Under the pieces are notes generated by a model. The model worked only from the letters and a program-made list of their open reading frames with translations. It made no database searches and had not been told where the DNA came from. A DNA stretch of 64,000 bases, taken from contig NZ_CP069370.1 in the NCBI RefSeq assembly GCF_019623905.1, positions 1,798,001-1,862,000 of the forward strand, given 5' to 3'. Positions 44,397 through 52,779 of this stretch are shown here, in pieces. Position 1 is the first letter of the stretch. Each line of letters begins with the position of its first letter. The translations under genes were made by a program, and so were the position numbers. The DNA is from Neotabrizicola shimadae. GTDB taxonomy: Bacteria > Pseudomonadota > Alphaproteobacteria > Rhodobacterales > Rhodobacteraceae.

Positions 44397-45251
44397 ATGA
44401 GAAGGACAACCGTCCTGCTCCTGTCGGCGTGGGGTGCCGTCGGGGTGGCAGGTGTTGCTCTGGCCGATGCCAGCCTCGAGCGGGGCGAATACCTGGTTCA
44501 AGGCCCCATGGGATGTGGAAATTGCCACACGCCCATCAGCCCGCAGGGCTTCGTCATGGATCAGGATCTGACCGGCCGCGTGGTCGAGGACAGCCCGGCC
44601 TTCCGCGCCGTGGCGCCAAACATCACGCCCGCAGGCCGCATCGCCGGGTGGAGCGATGCCGAACTGGTCAAGGCGATCCGCGAGGGCCTGCGCCCGGACG
44701 GCAGCCTGATCGGCCCGCCGATGCCCATCGGCCAGTACCGAGGTCTGTCCGACGAGGATGTTGCCTCGGTCGTCATGTACCTGCGCAGCATTCCGGCCAC
44801 GCCAACCGCAGGAGACCTGCCCGCCAGCGAGTACCATATCCCCCTGCCCCCGGCCTATGGCCCGCCGGTGGAAAGCGTCAGCGCCCCGCCGCGCGGCGCC
44901 ACTGCCGAATACGGCGCCTACCTCGCAGGGCCGGTCGCCCATTGCCTGGAGTGCCACACGCCGATGGGTCCACAGGGCATCGACGTCAGCCGCCTTGGTG
45001 CCGGCGGGTTCGAGTTCCACGGACCTTGGGGCACTTCGGTCGCGGCCAACATCACGCCAAGCGAGGATGGCATCGCGGCCTACAGCGACGACGAACTGGC
45101 CGCGATGATCACCATGGGCAAACGGCCCGACGGCAGCCCGATGATGCCGCCGATGCCCTACCCCTATCTGGCGAAGATGACGCCCGAGGACTTGCAGGCC
45201 GTCATCCTGTACTTGCGCAGCATGCCGCCTCAACCCGATCCCAAGGGCTGA
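44397..45251 (+). CDS. diheme c-type cytochrome
   Basis: A 284-residue exported diheme cytochrome c. The signal peptide (about residues 1-26) ends VALA. Two haem sites are seen: CGNCH (about residue 41) and CLECH (about residue 183), each in a domain with NITP and M-containing sixth-ligand regions ([33 protein letters not shown]). It resembles the cytochrome subunits of periplasmic alcohol or aldehyde dehydrogenases, but no dehydrogenase gene is adjacent. It lies on the plus strand inside the minus-strand urease cluster, splitting ureAB from ureC. Confidence 0.88.
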   Translation: MRRTTVLLLSAWGAVGVAGVALADASLERGEYLVQGPMGCGNCHTPISPQGFVMDQDLTGRVVEDSPAFRAVAPNITPAGRIAGWSDAELVKAIREGLRPDGSLIGPPMPIGQYRGLSDEDVASVVMYLRSIPATPTAGDLPASEYHIPLPPAYGPPVESVSAPPRGATAEYGAYLAGPVAHCLECHTPMGPQGIDVSRLGAGGFEFHGPWGTSVAANITPSEDGIAAYSDDELAAMITMGKRPDGSPMMPPMPYPYLAKMTPEDLQAVILYLRSMPPQPDPKG

Positions 45252-45274
45252 ACGGCCACTCCGGTCCCGCTGCA

Positions 45275-45610
45275 TCATGCCGCAGGACCGGACGGTCCGC
45301 GCCGGGTCAGGCGCCGCGCGTTGGATTTGGTGCGTGCCCGCACCGGCTTCAGCGCGGCAAGCGCAACATCTGTGGCGGGCTTTCCCTGCGCCACTGCGCG
45401 CCCTGCCGCCCGGGCCGAGGCCACTGCTGCCTCTCCCTTCTCGGACACCATCCGGGTCATCTCGCCCGGCGCGGTGTTCCACAGCCCAGCCATTCCCCAC
45501 AGGCGCATCGCGATCACCGCCTGCGCTTCGGCCAGCATCAGGCCCGACTGCATCCACAAGCGGAACACGTCCAGCGGCATGGTCAGCATGCTTCGTGGGG
45601 GCTGGGTCAC
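45275..45610 (-). CDS. small phasin-like protein
   Basis: A 111-residue helical, Ala-rich protein with a basic C-terminus (RARTKSNARRLTRRG). Rhodobacteraceae homologues are often labelled antifreeze or phasin-like, without evidence of function. The start is GTG (45608-45610) with AGGAG seven bases upstream. It follows ureB by 22 bases and is likely the last gene of the ureDAB transcript. Confidence 0.6.
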   Translation of the reverse strand: MTQPPRSMLTMPLDVFRLWMQSGLMLAEAQAVIAMRLWGMAGLWNTAPGEMTRMVSEKGEAAVASARAAGRAVAQGKPATDVALAALKPVRARTKSNARRLTRRGPSGPAA

Positions 45611-45632
45611 GACCGTCTCCTTTCGAAGGGCT

Positions 45633-45938
45633 CTACACGTCGCCCATCACGGCGCCATTAAAGCCAAAAACACGCCGTGCTCCGGCCAATGGGACAAGCC
45701 GCACCTCGCGCACCTGTCCCGGTTCGAACCGAACCGCAGTGCCGGCGGCGATGTCCAGCCGCAAGCCTTTCGCGGACTCGCGGTCGAAACTCAGTCCCGG
45801 GTTGGTTTCGGCAAAATGATAGTGGCTGCCCACCTGCACCGGACGATCGCCGGTGTTAGCGACCATCAGCACCGTCACCGGCGCCCCGGCGTTCAACTCG
45901 ATTTCGCCTTCGGCAGGGAAGATTTGTCCTGGGATCAT
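45633..45938 (-). CDS. ureB: urease subunit beta
   Basis: A 101-residue urease beta subunit, structural rather than catalytic. [18 protein letters not shown] opens the protein, and [18 protein letters not shown] and the [12 protein letters not shown] end are typical. It lies seven bases after ureA. Confidence 0.96.
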   Translation of the reverse strand: MIPGQIFPAEGEIELNAGAPVTVLMVANTGDRPVQVGSHYHFAETNPGLSFDRESAKGLRLDIAAGTAVRFEPGQVREVRLVPLAGARRVFGFNGAVMGDV

Positions 45939-45945
45939 CGCTGCC

Positions 45946-46248
45946 TCAACGGATAGGGTGGTGAACGGTCACGAGCTTGGTGCCGTCGGGGAACGTTGCC
46001 TCTACCTGCACGGAATGGATCATCTCTGGGATGCCTTTCATGCATTGCTCGGCTGTGATCACATGAGCGCCAGCTTCCATCAGGTCGGCCACGGACCGGC
46101 CGTCGCGCGCACCTTCAACCACGAAATCGGTGATCAGGGCCACTGCTTCGGGATGGTTAAGCTTTACGCCGCGGGCCAGACGGCCTCGCGCCACCATGGC
46201 GGCGAGACTGACCAGCAGCTTGTCCTTTTCACGGGGCGTCAGGTTCAT
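45946..46248 (-). CDS. ureA: urease subunit gamma
   Basis: A 100-residue urease gamma subunit. [20 protein letters not shown] and the C-terminal [18 protein letters not shown] are family hallmarks. It starts nine bases after ureD and is followed by ureB. Confidence 0.96.
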   Translation of the reverse strand: MNLTPREKDKLLVSLAAMVARGRLARGVKLNHPEAVALITDFVVEGARDGRSVADLMEAGAHVITAEQCMKGIPEMIHSVQVEATFPDGTKLVTVHHPIR

Positions 46249-46257
46249 CTTGGTCCT

Positions 46258-47091
46258 TCACATCTGCCAGACGCGCGGCAGCGGGCCGGGTCTGAGTACG
46301 GCAAGCAGCCGCAGGATCTGACGGCGCAGCGGCCAGCCGTCCACGGCTAGGAGCCGGACGACCAGCCGCCCGTCCCAGCCCGAGGCCGCACCACTCGTGC
46401 CGGGTTCGTCGAGAACACGCCGTACCGGCGCCAGTGCGTCTTCGGCGCCTGCGGCCACAAACGCCAGCGTGGCGAAGGCGCGGGCGCTGTCCAGCACCGC
46501 CGGGCCGGCTGTCAGCGCCGCGGTCTCCAGTCGCAGTGGCTCGACCAGAACTGGCGCACCGTCGCGCAGGATGTACCGCCGGTCGCTCAGGTGAACACGT
46601 GCCAAGGTTTCCCCCATGGCGGCTCGTCCCATGACCACCGCTTCCAGCATCAGGCAAGCGGCATCTCCCTCAAGGGCAATCTCGGTTCGGCGTTCCAGCG
46701 AGGCACCGTCAAACAGGATGGTTTCCTGCGGTAGCCAGTCCAGTCGCGCGCCCTGCCCCACCCGGTGCGAGACAACCATTTGCGCCGGACCGGAAGGGGC
46801 GCGATAGGCGCGCTCGGCCGTCTGGGTGGTGGCCGTTGCCGAAAGACCCGGCGCCGCTTGCAGCGCATAGCTCAGTCGGTCGCCCGAGGTCAGACCACCC
46901 GCGGTGTTGAGGAATACGATCTCGCCCGTCCGGCCCGACAAGAGAGATATCGCCTTTGCAGACCCCTGCTGGCGCAACCGACCCAAACCGATCACCCCGT
47001 CCGGCCGCGCTCGCAACGAGACGTTCGCCTCGCCTTCGGCCCGCTGATGGCGGCCTGCCGGGCGGATGAAGGGATCGACATGCGCGTTCAT
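46258..47091 (-). CDS. ureD: urease accessory protein UreD
   Basis: A 277-residue UreD (UreH) protein, the part of the activation complex that contacts apo-urease and tunnels nickel. The block IVFLNTAGGLTSGDRLSYAL is diagnostic. GGAGGACAG precedes the ATG. It is the first gene of the urease cluster; a spaced inverted repeat lies about 95 bases upstream. Confidence 0.93.
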   Translation of the reverse strand: MNAHVDPFIRPAGRHQRAEGEANVSLRARPDGVIGLGRLRQQGSAKAISLLSGRTGEIVFLNTAGGLTSGDRLSYALQAAPGLSATATTQTAERAYRAPSGPAQMVVSHRVGQGARLDWLPQETILFDGASLERRTEIALEGDAACLMLEAVVMGRAAMGETLARVHLSDRRYILRDGAPVLVEPLRLETAALTAGPAVLDSARAFATLAFVAAGAEDALAPVRRVLDEPGTSGAASGWDGRLVVRLLAVDGWPLRRQILRLLAVLRPGPLPRVWQM

Positions 47092-47184
47092 CTGTCCTCC
47101 GTCCCCACAGTTGGCGCGCGCAGAGCGGGAGTCTCAACCTGCGCCTGATGGGACATCGGGGCTGCGCCTGCGCCTCATGCGCCA

Positions 47185-47223
47185 TCGCTCATGAAAGAAC
47201 GAAATCGCCCAAAACATGAGCGA
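47185..47223. promoter_or_regulatory. spaced inverted repeat upstream of ureD
   Basis: TCGCTCATG and CATGAGCGA (9-bp arms, 21-base spacer) lie 94-132 bases before the ureD ATG and just past the alaX stop. The long spacer makes a terminator unlikely and suits an activator or repressor that binds two turns apart. Confidence 0.4.
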
Positions 47224-47245
47224 CAAGAAAAGTTGGCAAACGGGC

Positions 47246-47965
47246 TCAGATCAGCGTCAGCGTGACCCTGCGGTTGATGCGGCCTTTCTTCTCGATCTTG
47301 CCAATCTCGACACGGCCTATCTCGCCGGTCCGGGCAACATGAGTTCCGCCGCAGGGCTGCAAGTCCACCTGCTTGTCGGGTGTTCCAATGCGGACCAGCC
47401 GCACCTTTCCCTGTCCGGTGGGTGGCATCACCGACATGGTCTTGACCAGTCCGGGATTCGCGGCCAATTCCTCATCGCTGATCCAGGTGTCGGTCACTGG
47501 AAGGTCCAGGTCCACAAGCGCGTTAACCCGCGCCTCCAGCGCCAGGACGTCATCGGGAGGCTCGGGCATGTCGAAATCCAATCGGCCCCGCCCGGCGCCG
47601 ATCTGCCCGCCCGTCACCGGAAGAGGGATTACGACCGACAGCAAATGCAACGCTGTATGAACCCGCATGTGGGCATGGCGCCTTTCCCAGTCCAGCACCT
47701 GAAGGACCTCGGTTCCAGGCGGGGGCAGTTCCGCCGGTTCGGCGGGGACCAGCGCGACCAGGCCGCCCTCGGCCTTGACAGCCGTGGCCACCGGCAAACG
47801 AATATCGCCCCAGCTCAGCCAGCCGGAATCGCCCGGTTGCCCACCCGCCGTGGCGTAGAAAAGGCAACGGTCCAGAAGAATACCACCTTCGTCAGTATGT
47901 CCCAGGACCTTTCCCTGAGCCTCGCGCAGGTAGGCGTCCTCGCGGAAGAGAAGCTCGGACGGCAT
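47246..47965 (-). CDS. alanyl-tRNA editing protein AlaX-like
   Basis: A 239-residue freestanding editing domain that hydrolyses Ser- or Gly-tRNA(Ala). The zinc site is complete: His103 and His107 in RVHTALHLL, Cys205 and His209 in QPCGGTHV. It begins one base into the stop of the MscS-type gene (TGATG). It backs up the AlaRS editing domain. Confidence 0.93.
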   Translation of the reverse strand: MPSELLFREDAYLREAQGKVLGHTDEGGILLDRCLFYATAGGQPGDSGWLSWGDIRLPVATAVKAEGGLVALVPAEPAELPPPGTEVLQVLDWERRHAHMRVHTALHLLSVVIPLPVTGGQIGAGRGRLDFDMPEPPDDVLALEARVNALVDLDLPVTDTWISDEELAANPGLVKTMSVMPPTGQGKVRLVRIGTPDKQVDLQPCGGTHVARTGEIGRVEIGKIEKKGRINRRVTLTLI

Positions 47966-50565
47966 CAGCGTTCCTTTCCTTCCGGGGCATTATCCGCATC
48001 GACATCGGACTCCGGATCCAACACCGAATCCAGCTCGCGCTCGGCGATCTGCAATGGCGCGGGCACGGGCTCATCTCGCACTGCCCTTAGGCCGACGGCA
48101 GCCGCAACCTGCATCCCGTCGCGCAGGACAGCCCCCACCTCTGCAGCATTGACCAGGGTAATGTCGCGCTGCGCGAAGGGAATCGTGATGCCCTCTTGGG
48201 CAAAGCGTTCCACGATCTGGTGATTGATCTCGTTTCGCACCGAAAGCGAGAAGTTCACATCACGAAGGATCACACGGATTTCGAAAGTCAGGGCATCGTT
48301 TGTAAACCCCATGAACACCACCATCGGAGGCGGGTTCAGCAGGGCAAGCGGTTGCGCCTCGGCGATTTCACGGAGCACACGCTCGACCTTGCGCGTATCA
48401 CTTCCGTAGGCAACGCCCACCGGAACGATCAACCGCCCGGACAGGCTGAACCGGGTCCAGTTCGTCACGCGTTGCGCGATCAGGTCCTGGTTGGGCACGA
48501 TCACGTCGCTTCGGTCAAAGGTCTGGATGCGGGTCGACCGCACCGAGATGGATTTCACGGTGCCCTGAACGCCGCCGACCTCGATCCAGTCTCCTTCGGA
48601 CACCGGCCGTTCGACCAGCAGGATGATGCCCGAAACGAAGTTGCCCACAATCGTCTGCAGGCCGAAACCGATGCCGACGGACAGCGCGCCTGCTACGATG
48701 GCCAGGCCTGAAAGGTCGATCCCTGCGGTGTCGATGGCGATCAGCGCGGAAACGAAGATGCCGATGTAGCCCACGCCGGAAATGACGGCGGTCTGGCCCC
48801 CAGGGTCCAGCGCGGTGCGCGGCAGCACGGTGCTGCGAAGCGCGCCCTGCAAAAGTCGGGTGATCGTGTAGCCGAAGGCAAAGATCACGACGAAATAGAC
48901 GAAGTCCGCCGGCGAGACCTTGGTCTGCCCGATCTGGAACCCTTCCTGGAAACGGTTCCAGAGTTCAGTGATGTCGGATACGCGTGCACCCCACACAAGT
49001 GCAAAGACCGGAAGCGAGACAAGAACGAGGGCAAAGCCCATCAGGACGGGCACCAAGGCTTCTTGCGCACCCTCGTCGTCCCCGATCAGGACGGCATAGA
49101 TTTCCACCGCAACCCGCTGCAACAGCACGAGAAGCGCCACTAGTGCGAGGGTCTGAATTGCCGGAAAGACCAGTGCGCCCGCAGCAGCGACATAGCCGAA
49201 CCCGCCAAGCAGGGGCGCGACGATCCCAAGGATCGAGATGCCGCGTGACAGCACTGCAAGCACGCCATCAAAAGCGTTACCGGAGTCCTCCGACCCGGTG
49301 GATTTGCTGAACTGGCGATGCAGCAGGCGCCCCATGCGATACAGAAGGAACCCGGCCGCAAGGATGGCCGGGAACTGCAGCACGGCCATTGCCGCTTCCG
49401 AGGTGGCCACCTCGTTCAGCGACTCCTCGACTAGGTTGCTGAACCCCAGCACTATGCCAAGCGCCAACGTCAGCCTGCGGCCCTGAGTCCGTTGAGCCTC
49501 GGACATCCGGACACTTCGGTTCGCAAGCGGGATCTTGGGGAAAACCCAGCTCCCCAGCCAGGCAGCGGCATAGACCATGATCGCGACACCGGCGATCTGG
49601 GTCAGGATTGTCTCGCCCAGGACGCCCAGAACTCCCGTGGTCCGCACCGAGACCAGAAGCAGGAGGATGCCGATGGCCGGGAGAAGGATTTGCCCGAGCG
49701 ACAGTAGAAAGGCCACCAGCCGCCGGAATCCCCCAGACTTCTGCTGAAGCCGGAGTGTCCAGCGTTCCATTATGCGCCTGCCGCGCAACAGAAAGAACAG
49801 GCCGAAGACAAGGGTGATCAGGATCGCGGGCAGGCTGTCCAGAGCCTGAGCGCGCGTTTCCGGCTTGCGGATCAGGGCCGTCGACTCGGCCACGACGGTC
49901 GATGCCGTTTCCCTGACAGCGTTGAACCCTGACGACCAGTTCGCCGGATTGAACGGCGCCGGCCAGATCTGCATCAGCTTGCTGGTCTGGCGCTCACGCA
50001 GCGTCCGGTCGATCTCGCGGATCAGGCCATCGGCGCGGCGATAGGCTTCCACGGCGGCTATACCTGGAGCCTGCAGACGGCTGAGCTGATCGTTCAACTC
50101 GGTCCGGCGCTTTGCGATCTCGGGCGCCTCGGTCTCGCCCTCGCCCGGAACCGGGCCAAGGGCAGCGATCTGGTCGCGCACCGTAGCGATGCGGTCGCCA
50201 TTCGCGCTTTGCGCCGACAGCAGAGCCTCTCGCCAATCGGTCAACTGGGCGCGCAGAAGGTTCAGCGAAACATCCGTGGTCTCGGGATTGGACAGAGCCT
50301 GCTCCGCCCGAGTCGCCATGGCATTCCAGGCATCAAGGTCCGGCCCCTTGGCCCCGTCGCCCTTCAGAGGTGGCTCGACCACGGTCTGACCGGCGGCGCC
50401 GTCGGCCACGTTCGACGGCCCCTCCGCCTGCGGCGGAACCAGCGGCGGCGGGATGTCGTCGCGTTGCTCAGGCTTTGGCGCCGTATCCTGCGCAAGTGCC
50501 GGAACGCCAAACAGCCCCGCAGCCAAGACCGCCACGGCAATTGCGCGCGCGAGCCCCCGGATCAT
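47965..50565 (-). CDS. MscS-type mechanosensitive channel with DUF3772 domain
   Basis: An 866-residue inner membrane channel. The signal peptide covers about residues 1-25, ending ALA. A periplasmic region has DUF3772 (about 120-200, WREALLSAQSANGDR onwards), followed by roughly ten membrane helices. The MscS core lies at about 640-800: LSVGIGFGLQTIVGNFVSG lines the pore, then SEGDWIEVGGVQGTVKSISV. It should release solutes on hypo-osmotic shock. Its ATG overlaps the cysK stop and its stop overlaps the alaX start, making a tight three-gene unit. Confidence 0.92.
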   Translation of the reverse strand: MIRGLARAIAVAVLAAGLFGVPALAQDTAPKPEQRDDIPPPLVPPQAEGPSNVADGAAGQTVVEPPLKGDGAKGPDLDAWNAMATRAEQALSNPETTDVSLNLLRAQLTDWREALLSAQSANGDRIATVRDQIAALGPVPGEGETEAPEIAKRRTELNDQLSRLQAPGIAAVEAYRRADGLIREIDRTLRERQTSKLMQIWPAPFNPANWSSGFNAVRETASTVVAESTALIRKPETRAQALDSLPAILITLVFGLFFLLRGRRIMERWTLRLQQKSGGFRRLVAFLLSLGQILLPAIGILLLLVSVRTTGVLGVLGETILTQIAGVAIMVYAAAWLGSWVFPKIPLANRSVRMSEAQRTQGRRLTLALGIVLGFSNLVEESLNEVATSEAAMAVLQFPAILAAGFLLYRMGRLLHRQFSKSTGSEDSGNAFDGVLAVLSRGISILGIVAPLLGGFGYVAAAGALVFPAIQTLALVALLVLLQRVAVEIYAVLIGDDEGAQEALVPVLMGFALVLVSLPVFALVWGARVSDITELWNRFQEGFQIGQTKVSPADFVYFVVIFAFGYTITRLLQGALRSTVLPRTALDPGGQTAVISGVGYIGIFVSALIAIDTAGIDLSGLAIVAGALSVGIGFGLQTIVGNFVSGIILLVERPVSEGDWIEVGGVQGTVKSISVRSTRIQTFDRSDVIVPNQDLIAQRVTNWTRFSLSGRLIVPVGVAYGSDTRKVERVLREIAEAQPLALLNPPPMVVFMGFTNDALTFEIRVILRDVNFSLSVRNEINHQIVERFAQEGITIPFAQRDITLVNAAEVGAVLRDGMQVAAAVGLRAVRDEPVPAPLQIAERELDSVLDPESDVDADNAPEGKER

Positions 50566-51596
50566 GCGTCTTCGAAAACAGTAGGTAGCGCCCGCGGCGC
50601 CCGGTCCATCCAGGCCGGAACTGGCAGGCCCTTCTCCTTCAGGAAGACCGGGTTGAACAGCTTGGACTGATAGCGGTTCCCATAGTCGCACAGGATCGTC
50701 ACGATCGTGTGGCCCGGCCCCAGATCCCTGGCCATGCGGATCGCGCCTGCGATGTTGATGCCGGATGACCCGCCCAGGCAAAGCCCTTCTTCCTCCAGCA
50801 GGTCGAAGACGAGCGGCAGCGCCTCGGCATCGGGGATGCGATAGCTGTAGTCGGGCGTGAAGCCTTCCAGGTTCGCCGTGATCCTGCCCTGCCCGATGCC
50901 TTCGGTGATCGATGAACCGGGCGCCTCCAGCTTGCCGGTGGTGTAGAAGGCATGAAGAGCCGCGCCCTCTGGATCGGCCAGGGCAATCTTCACGCCCTTC
51001 GGCTGCAGCGCCATGGCCACGCCGGCCAGCGTCCCGCCCGAGCCCACGGCGCACACAAAGCCATCCACCTTGCCGTCGGTCTGGCTCCATATTTCGGGAC
51101 CGGTGCCTTCGATATGCGCCTGGCGGTTCGCCACATTGTCAAACTGGTTTGCCCAGATCGCGCCGTTCGGTTCGGTCCGCGCCAGGGCCTCTGCCAGGCG
51201 GCCGGAGTAGCGCACATAGTTGTTGGGGTTACGGTAGGGCGCCGCCGGAACCTGCACCAGCTCGGCCCCCGCCAGTCGCAACATGTCCTTCTTCTCTTGG
51301 CTCTGCGTCTCTGGGATCACGATCACCGTACGAAAGCCCATGCTGGCACCCACAAGCGCAAGGCCGATGCCCGTATTGCCGGCCGTGCCTTCCACGATGG
51401 TGCCGCCGGGCTTCAATTGCCCCTTCGCCACCGCATCGCGGATGATGTACAGCGCCGCACGGTCCTTCACGGACTGGCCAGGGTTCATGAACTCGGCCTT
51501 GCCCAAGATCGTGCAGCCCGTCATCTCGCTGGCCTTGTGCAGCTTGATCAGGGGAGTGTTGCCGATGGTTTCGGCGAGGTCGCTGTTGATCCGCAT
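50562..51596 (-). CDS. cysK: cysteine synthase A
   Basis: A 344-residue PLP enzyme that makes cysteine from O-acetylserine and sulfide. Lys44 in QSVKDRAALY binds PLP; EGTAGNTGIGLA and GSGGTLAG cradle it. It is longer than E. coli CysK (323), as in the alphaproteobacterial branch. The ATG at 51596 (MRINSDLAETIGNTPL) is preferred over one five codons upstream. A TauE/SafE-type sulfite/sulfonate exporter gene lies 85 bases upstream on the same strand. Confidence 0.93.
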   Translation of the reverse strand: MRINSDLAETIGNTPLIKLHKASEMTGCTILGKAEFMNPGQSVKDRAALYIIRDAVAKGQLKPGGTIVEGTAGNTGIGLALVGASMGFRTVIVIPETQSQEKKDMLRLAGAELVQVPAAPYRNPNNYVRYSGRLAEALARTEPNGAIWANQFDNVANRQAHIEGTGPEIWSQTDGKVDGFVCAVGSGGTLAGVAMALQPKGVKIALADPEGAALHAFYTTGKLEAPGSSITEGIGQGRITANLEGFTPDYSYRIPDAEALPLVFDLLEEEGLCLGGSSGINIAGAIRMARDLGPGHTIVTILCDYGNRYQSKLFNPVFLKEKGLPVPAWMDRAPRALPTVFEDA

Positions 51597-51681
51597 GGCC
51601 GGTCCTATCACTTTGTTCCCAAGCTCTAGGGGCGGATGCGGAAAATCTCAAGCCGCACGGCAACGGGACGGCGGCTGCCTG

Positions 51682-52473
51682 TCAGGACAGCACCAGCTTG
51701 GTCCCAACAAGGACCAGGACCACGGCCAAAGACGTGCGCAGCACGATATCGGGCAGGCGCGGCGCCAGCAGGCTGCCGATCACGATGCCTGGGATCGACC
51801 CGACAAGCAGCGAGCCCAGCATCATCCAATCTACCGAACCCATCATCCAGTGGCCGAGCCCCGCCAGAAGCGTCAACGGCACCGCATGTGCGATGTCCGA
51901 CCCGACGATGCGCACCGTGGGCTGCTGAGGGTATAGCAGGATCAAGGCCGTCACGCCCAGGGCCCCTGCCCCGACCGAGGAAACCGAGACAAGGAAGCCA
52001 AGGACGGCGCCCGTGAACACGGTCAGGAACAAGGTCCGGCCCCGACTGCCCCCGCCGCTGTGGCGGTGTGCGAACGAGGCGATCTGGCTGCGGAATACCA
52101 GCGTCACCGAAGTCAGCAAGAGCGCGATGCCCAGGACAAAGGGGATGGTGGACGAGACCTTGCCGCTTTCCAGCCCGAGCGCGTTCATCCCCAGAAGTGT
52201 CAGGATTGCCGCCGGCACCGATCCTGCGGCCAGGCGCCCGACGATGGGCCAGGAGACCGTGTCGGACTTGCCGTGCACGAATGTTCCCACCGATTTCGTG
52301 GCGGCGGCATACAACAGGTCGGTCCCGACCGCGGTCGCCGGATGCACGCCGAACAGCAGCACCAGCAAAGGCGTCATCAGCGACCCGCCGCCCACGCCTG
52401 TCAGGCCCACGATGGTTCCGACGGCCAGGCCGGACAGCGAATACAGCGGATCGAATGGAGAAATGATCGGCAA
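51682..52473 (-). CDS. TauE/SafE family sulfite/sulfonate exporter
   Basis: A 263-residue membrane protein with about eight helices and the family repeat GLTGVGGGSLMTPLLVLLFG. Such proteins export sulfite, sulfoacetate or related anions. The start appears to be TTG (52471-52473) giving MPIISPFDPLYSLSG; no early in-frame ATG exists, so the N-terminus is uncertain. Its position before cysK suggests a sulfur link. Confidence 0.85.
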   Translation of the reverse strand: MPIISPFDPLYSLSGLAVGTIVGLTGVGGGSLMTPLLVLLFGVHPATAVGTDLLYAAATKSVGTFVHGKSDTVSWPIVGRLAAGSVPAAILTLLGMNALGLESGKVSSTIPFVLGIALLLTSVTLVFRSQIASFAHRHSGGGSRGRTLFLTVFTGAVLGFLVSVSSVGAGALGVTALILLYPQQPTVRIVGSDIAHAVPLTLLAGLGHWMMGSVDWMMLGSLLVGSIPGIVIGSLLAPRLPDIVLRTSLAVVLVLVGTKLVLS

Positions 52474-52743
52474 TCCTTGTCGTGATTTCGCGCAGAAGAT
52501 GCCGCCACGGCTGCGTGAGTCAACGACTATGTTGTTCTGTCTCTACTTGCGCGAAGAGATGCCGGTTCTCTGCCGATCAATCGGTCAGTTTCCGCGCGCC
52601 TGCGTCGTTGCCCGTCCGCACCGCGGCCAGTCGGGCGTTGAACCAGGGCACGCAAGGCCGATTCCGGAAGCAAGACGCGCCCGCCTGGACCCCCTGCCCC
52701 GGCTGAGGGCTTCAGGTCGCATGCAGGCGCGTTCGCGTTGCGG

Positions 52744-52779
52744 TCAGGCCGGACAGATCAGGCCGGACAGATCAGGCCG
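52744..52779. repeat. 14-bp tandem repeat across the aminotransferase stop codon
   Basis: TCAGGCCGGACAGA occurs twice, followed by TCAGGCCG. The third unit begins exactly at the minus-strand stop codon (TCA at 52772-52774), so the stop context CGGCCTGA occurs three times. Confidence 0.8.

Noticed and set aside
50566-51090. Longer N-terminus for the MscS-type protein
   Set aside because: It would overlap most of cysK; the ATG at 50565 gives a clean signal peptide and an ATGA overlap.
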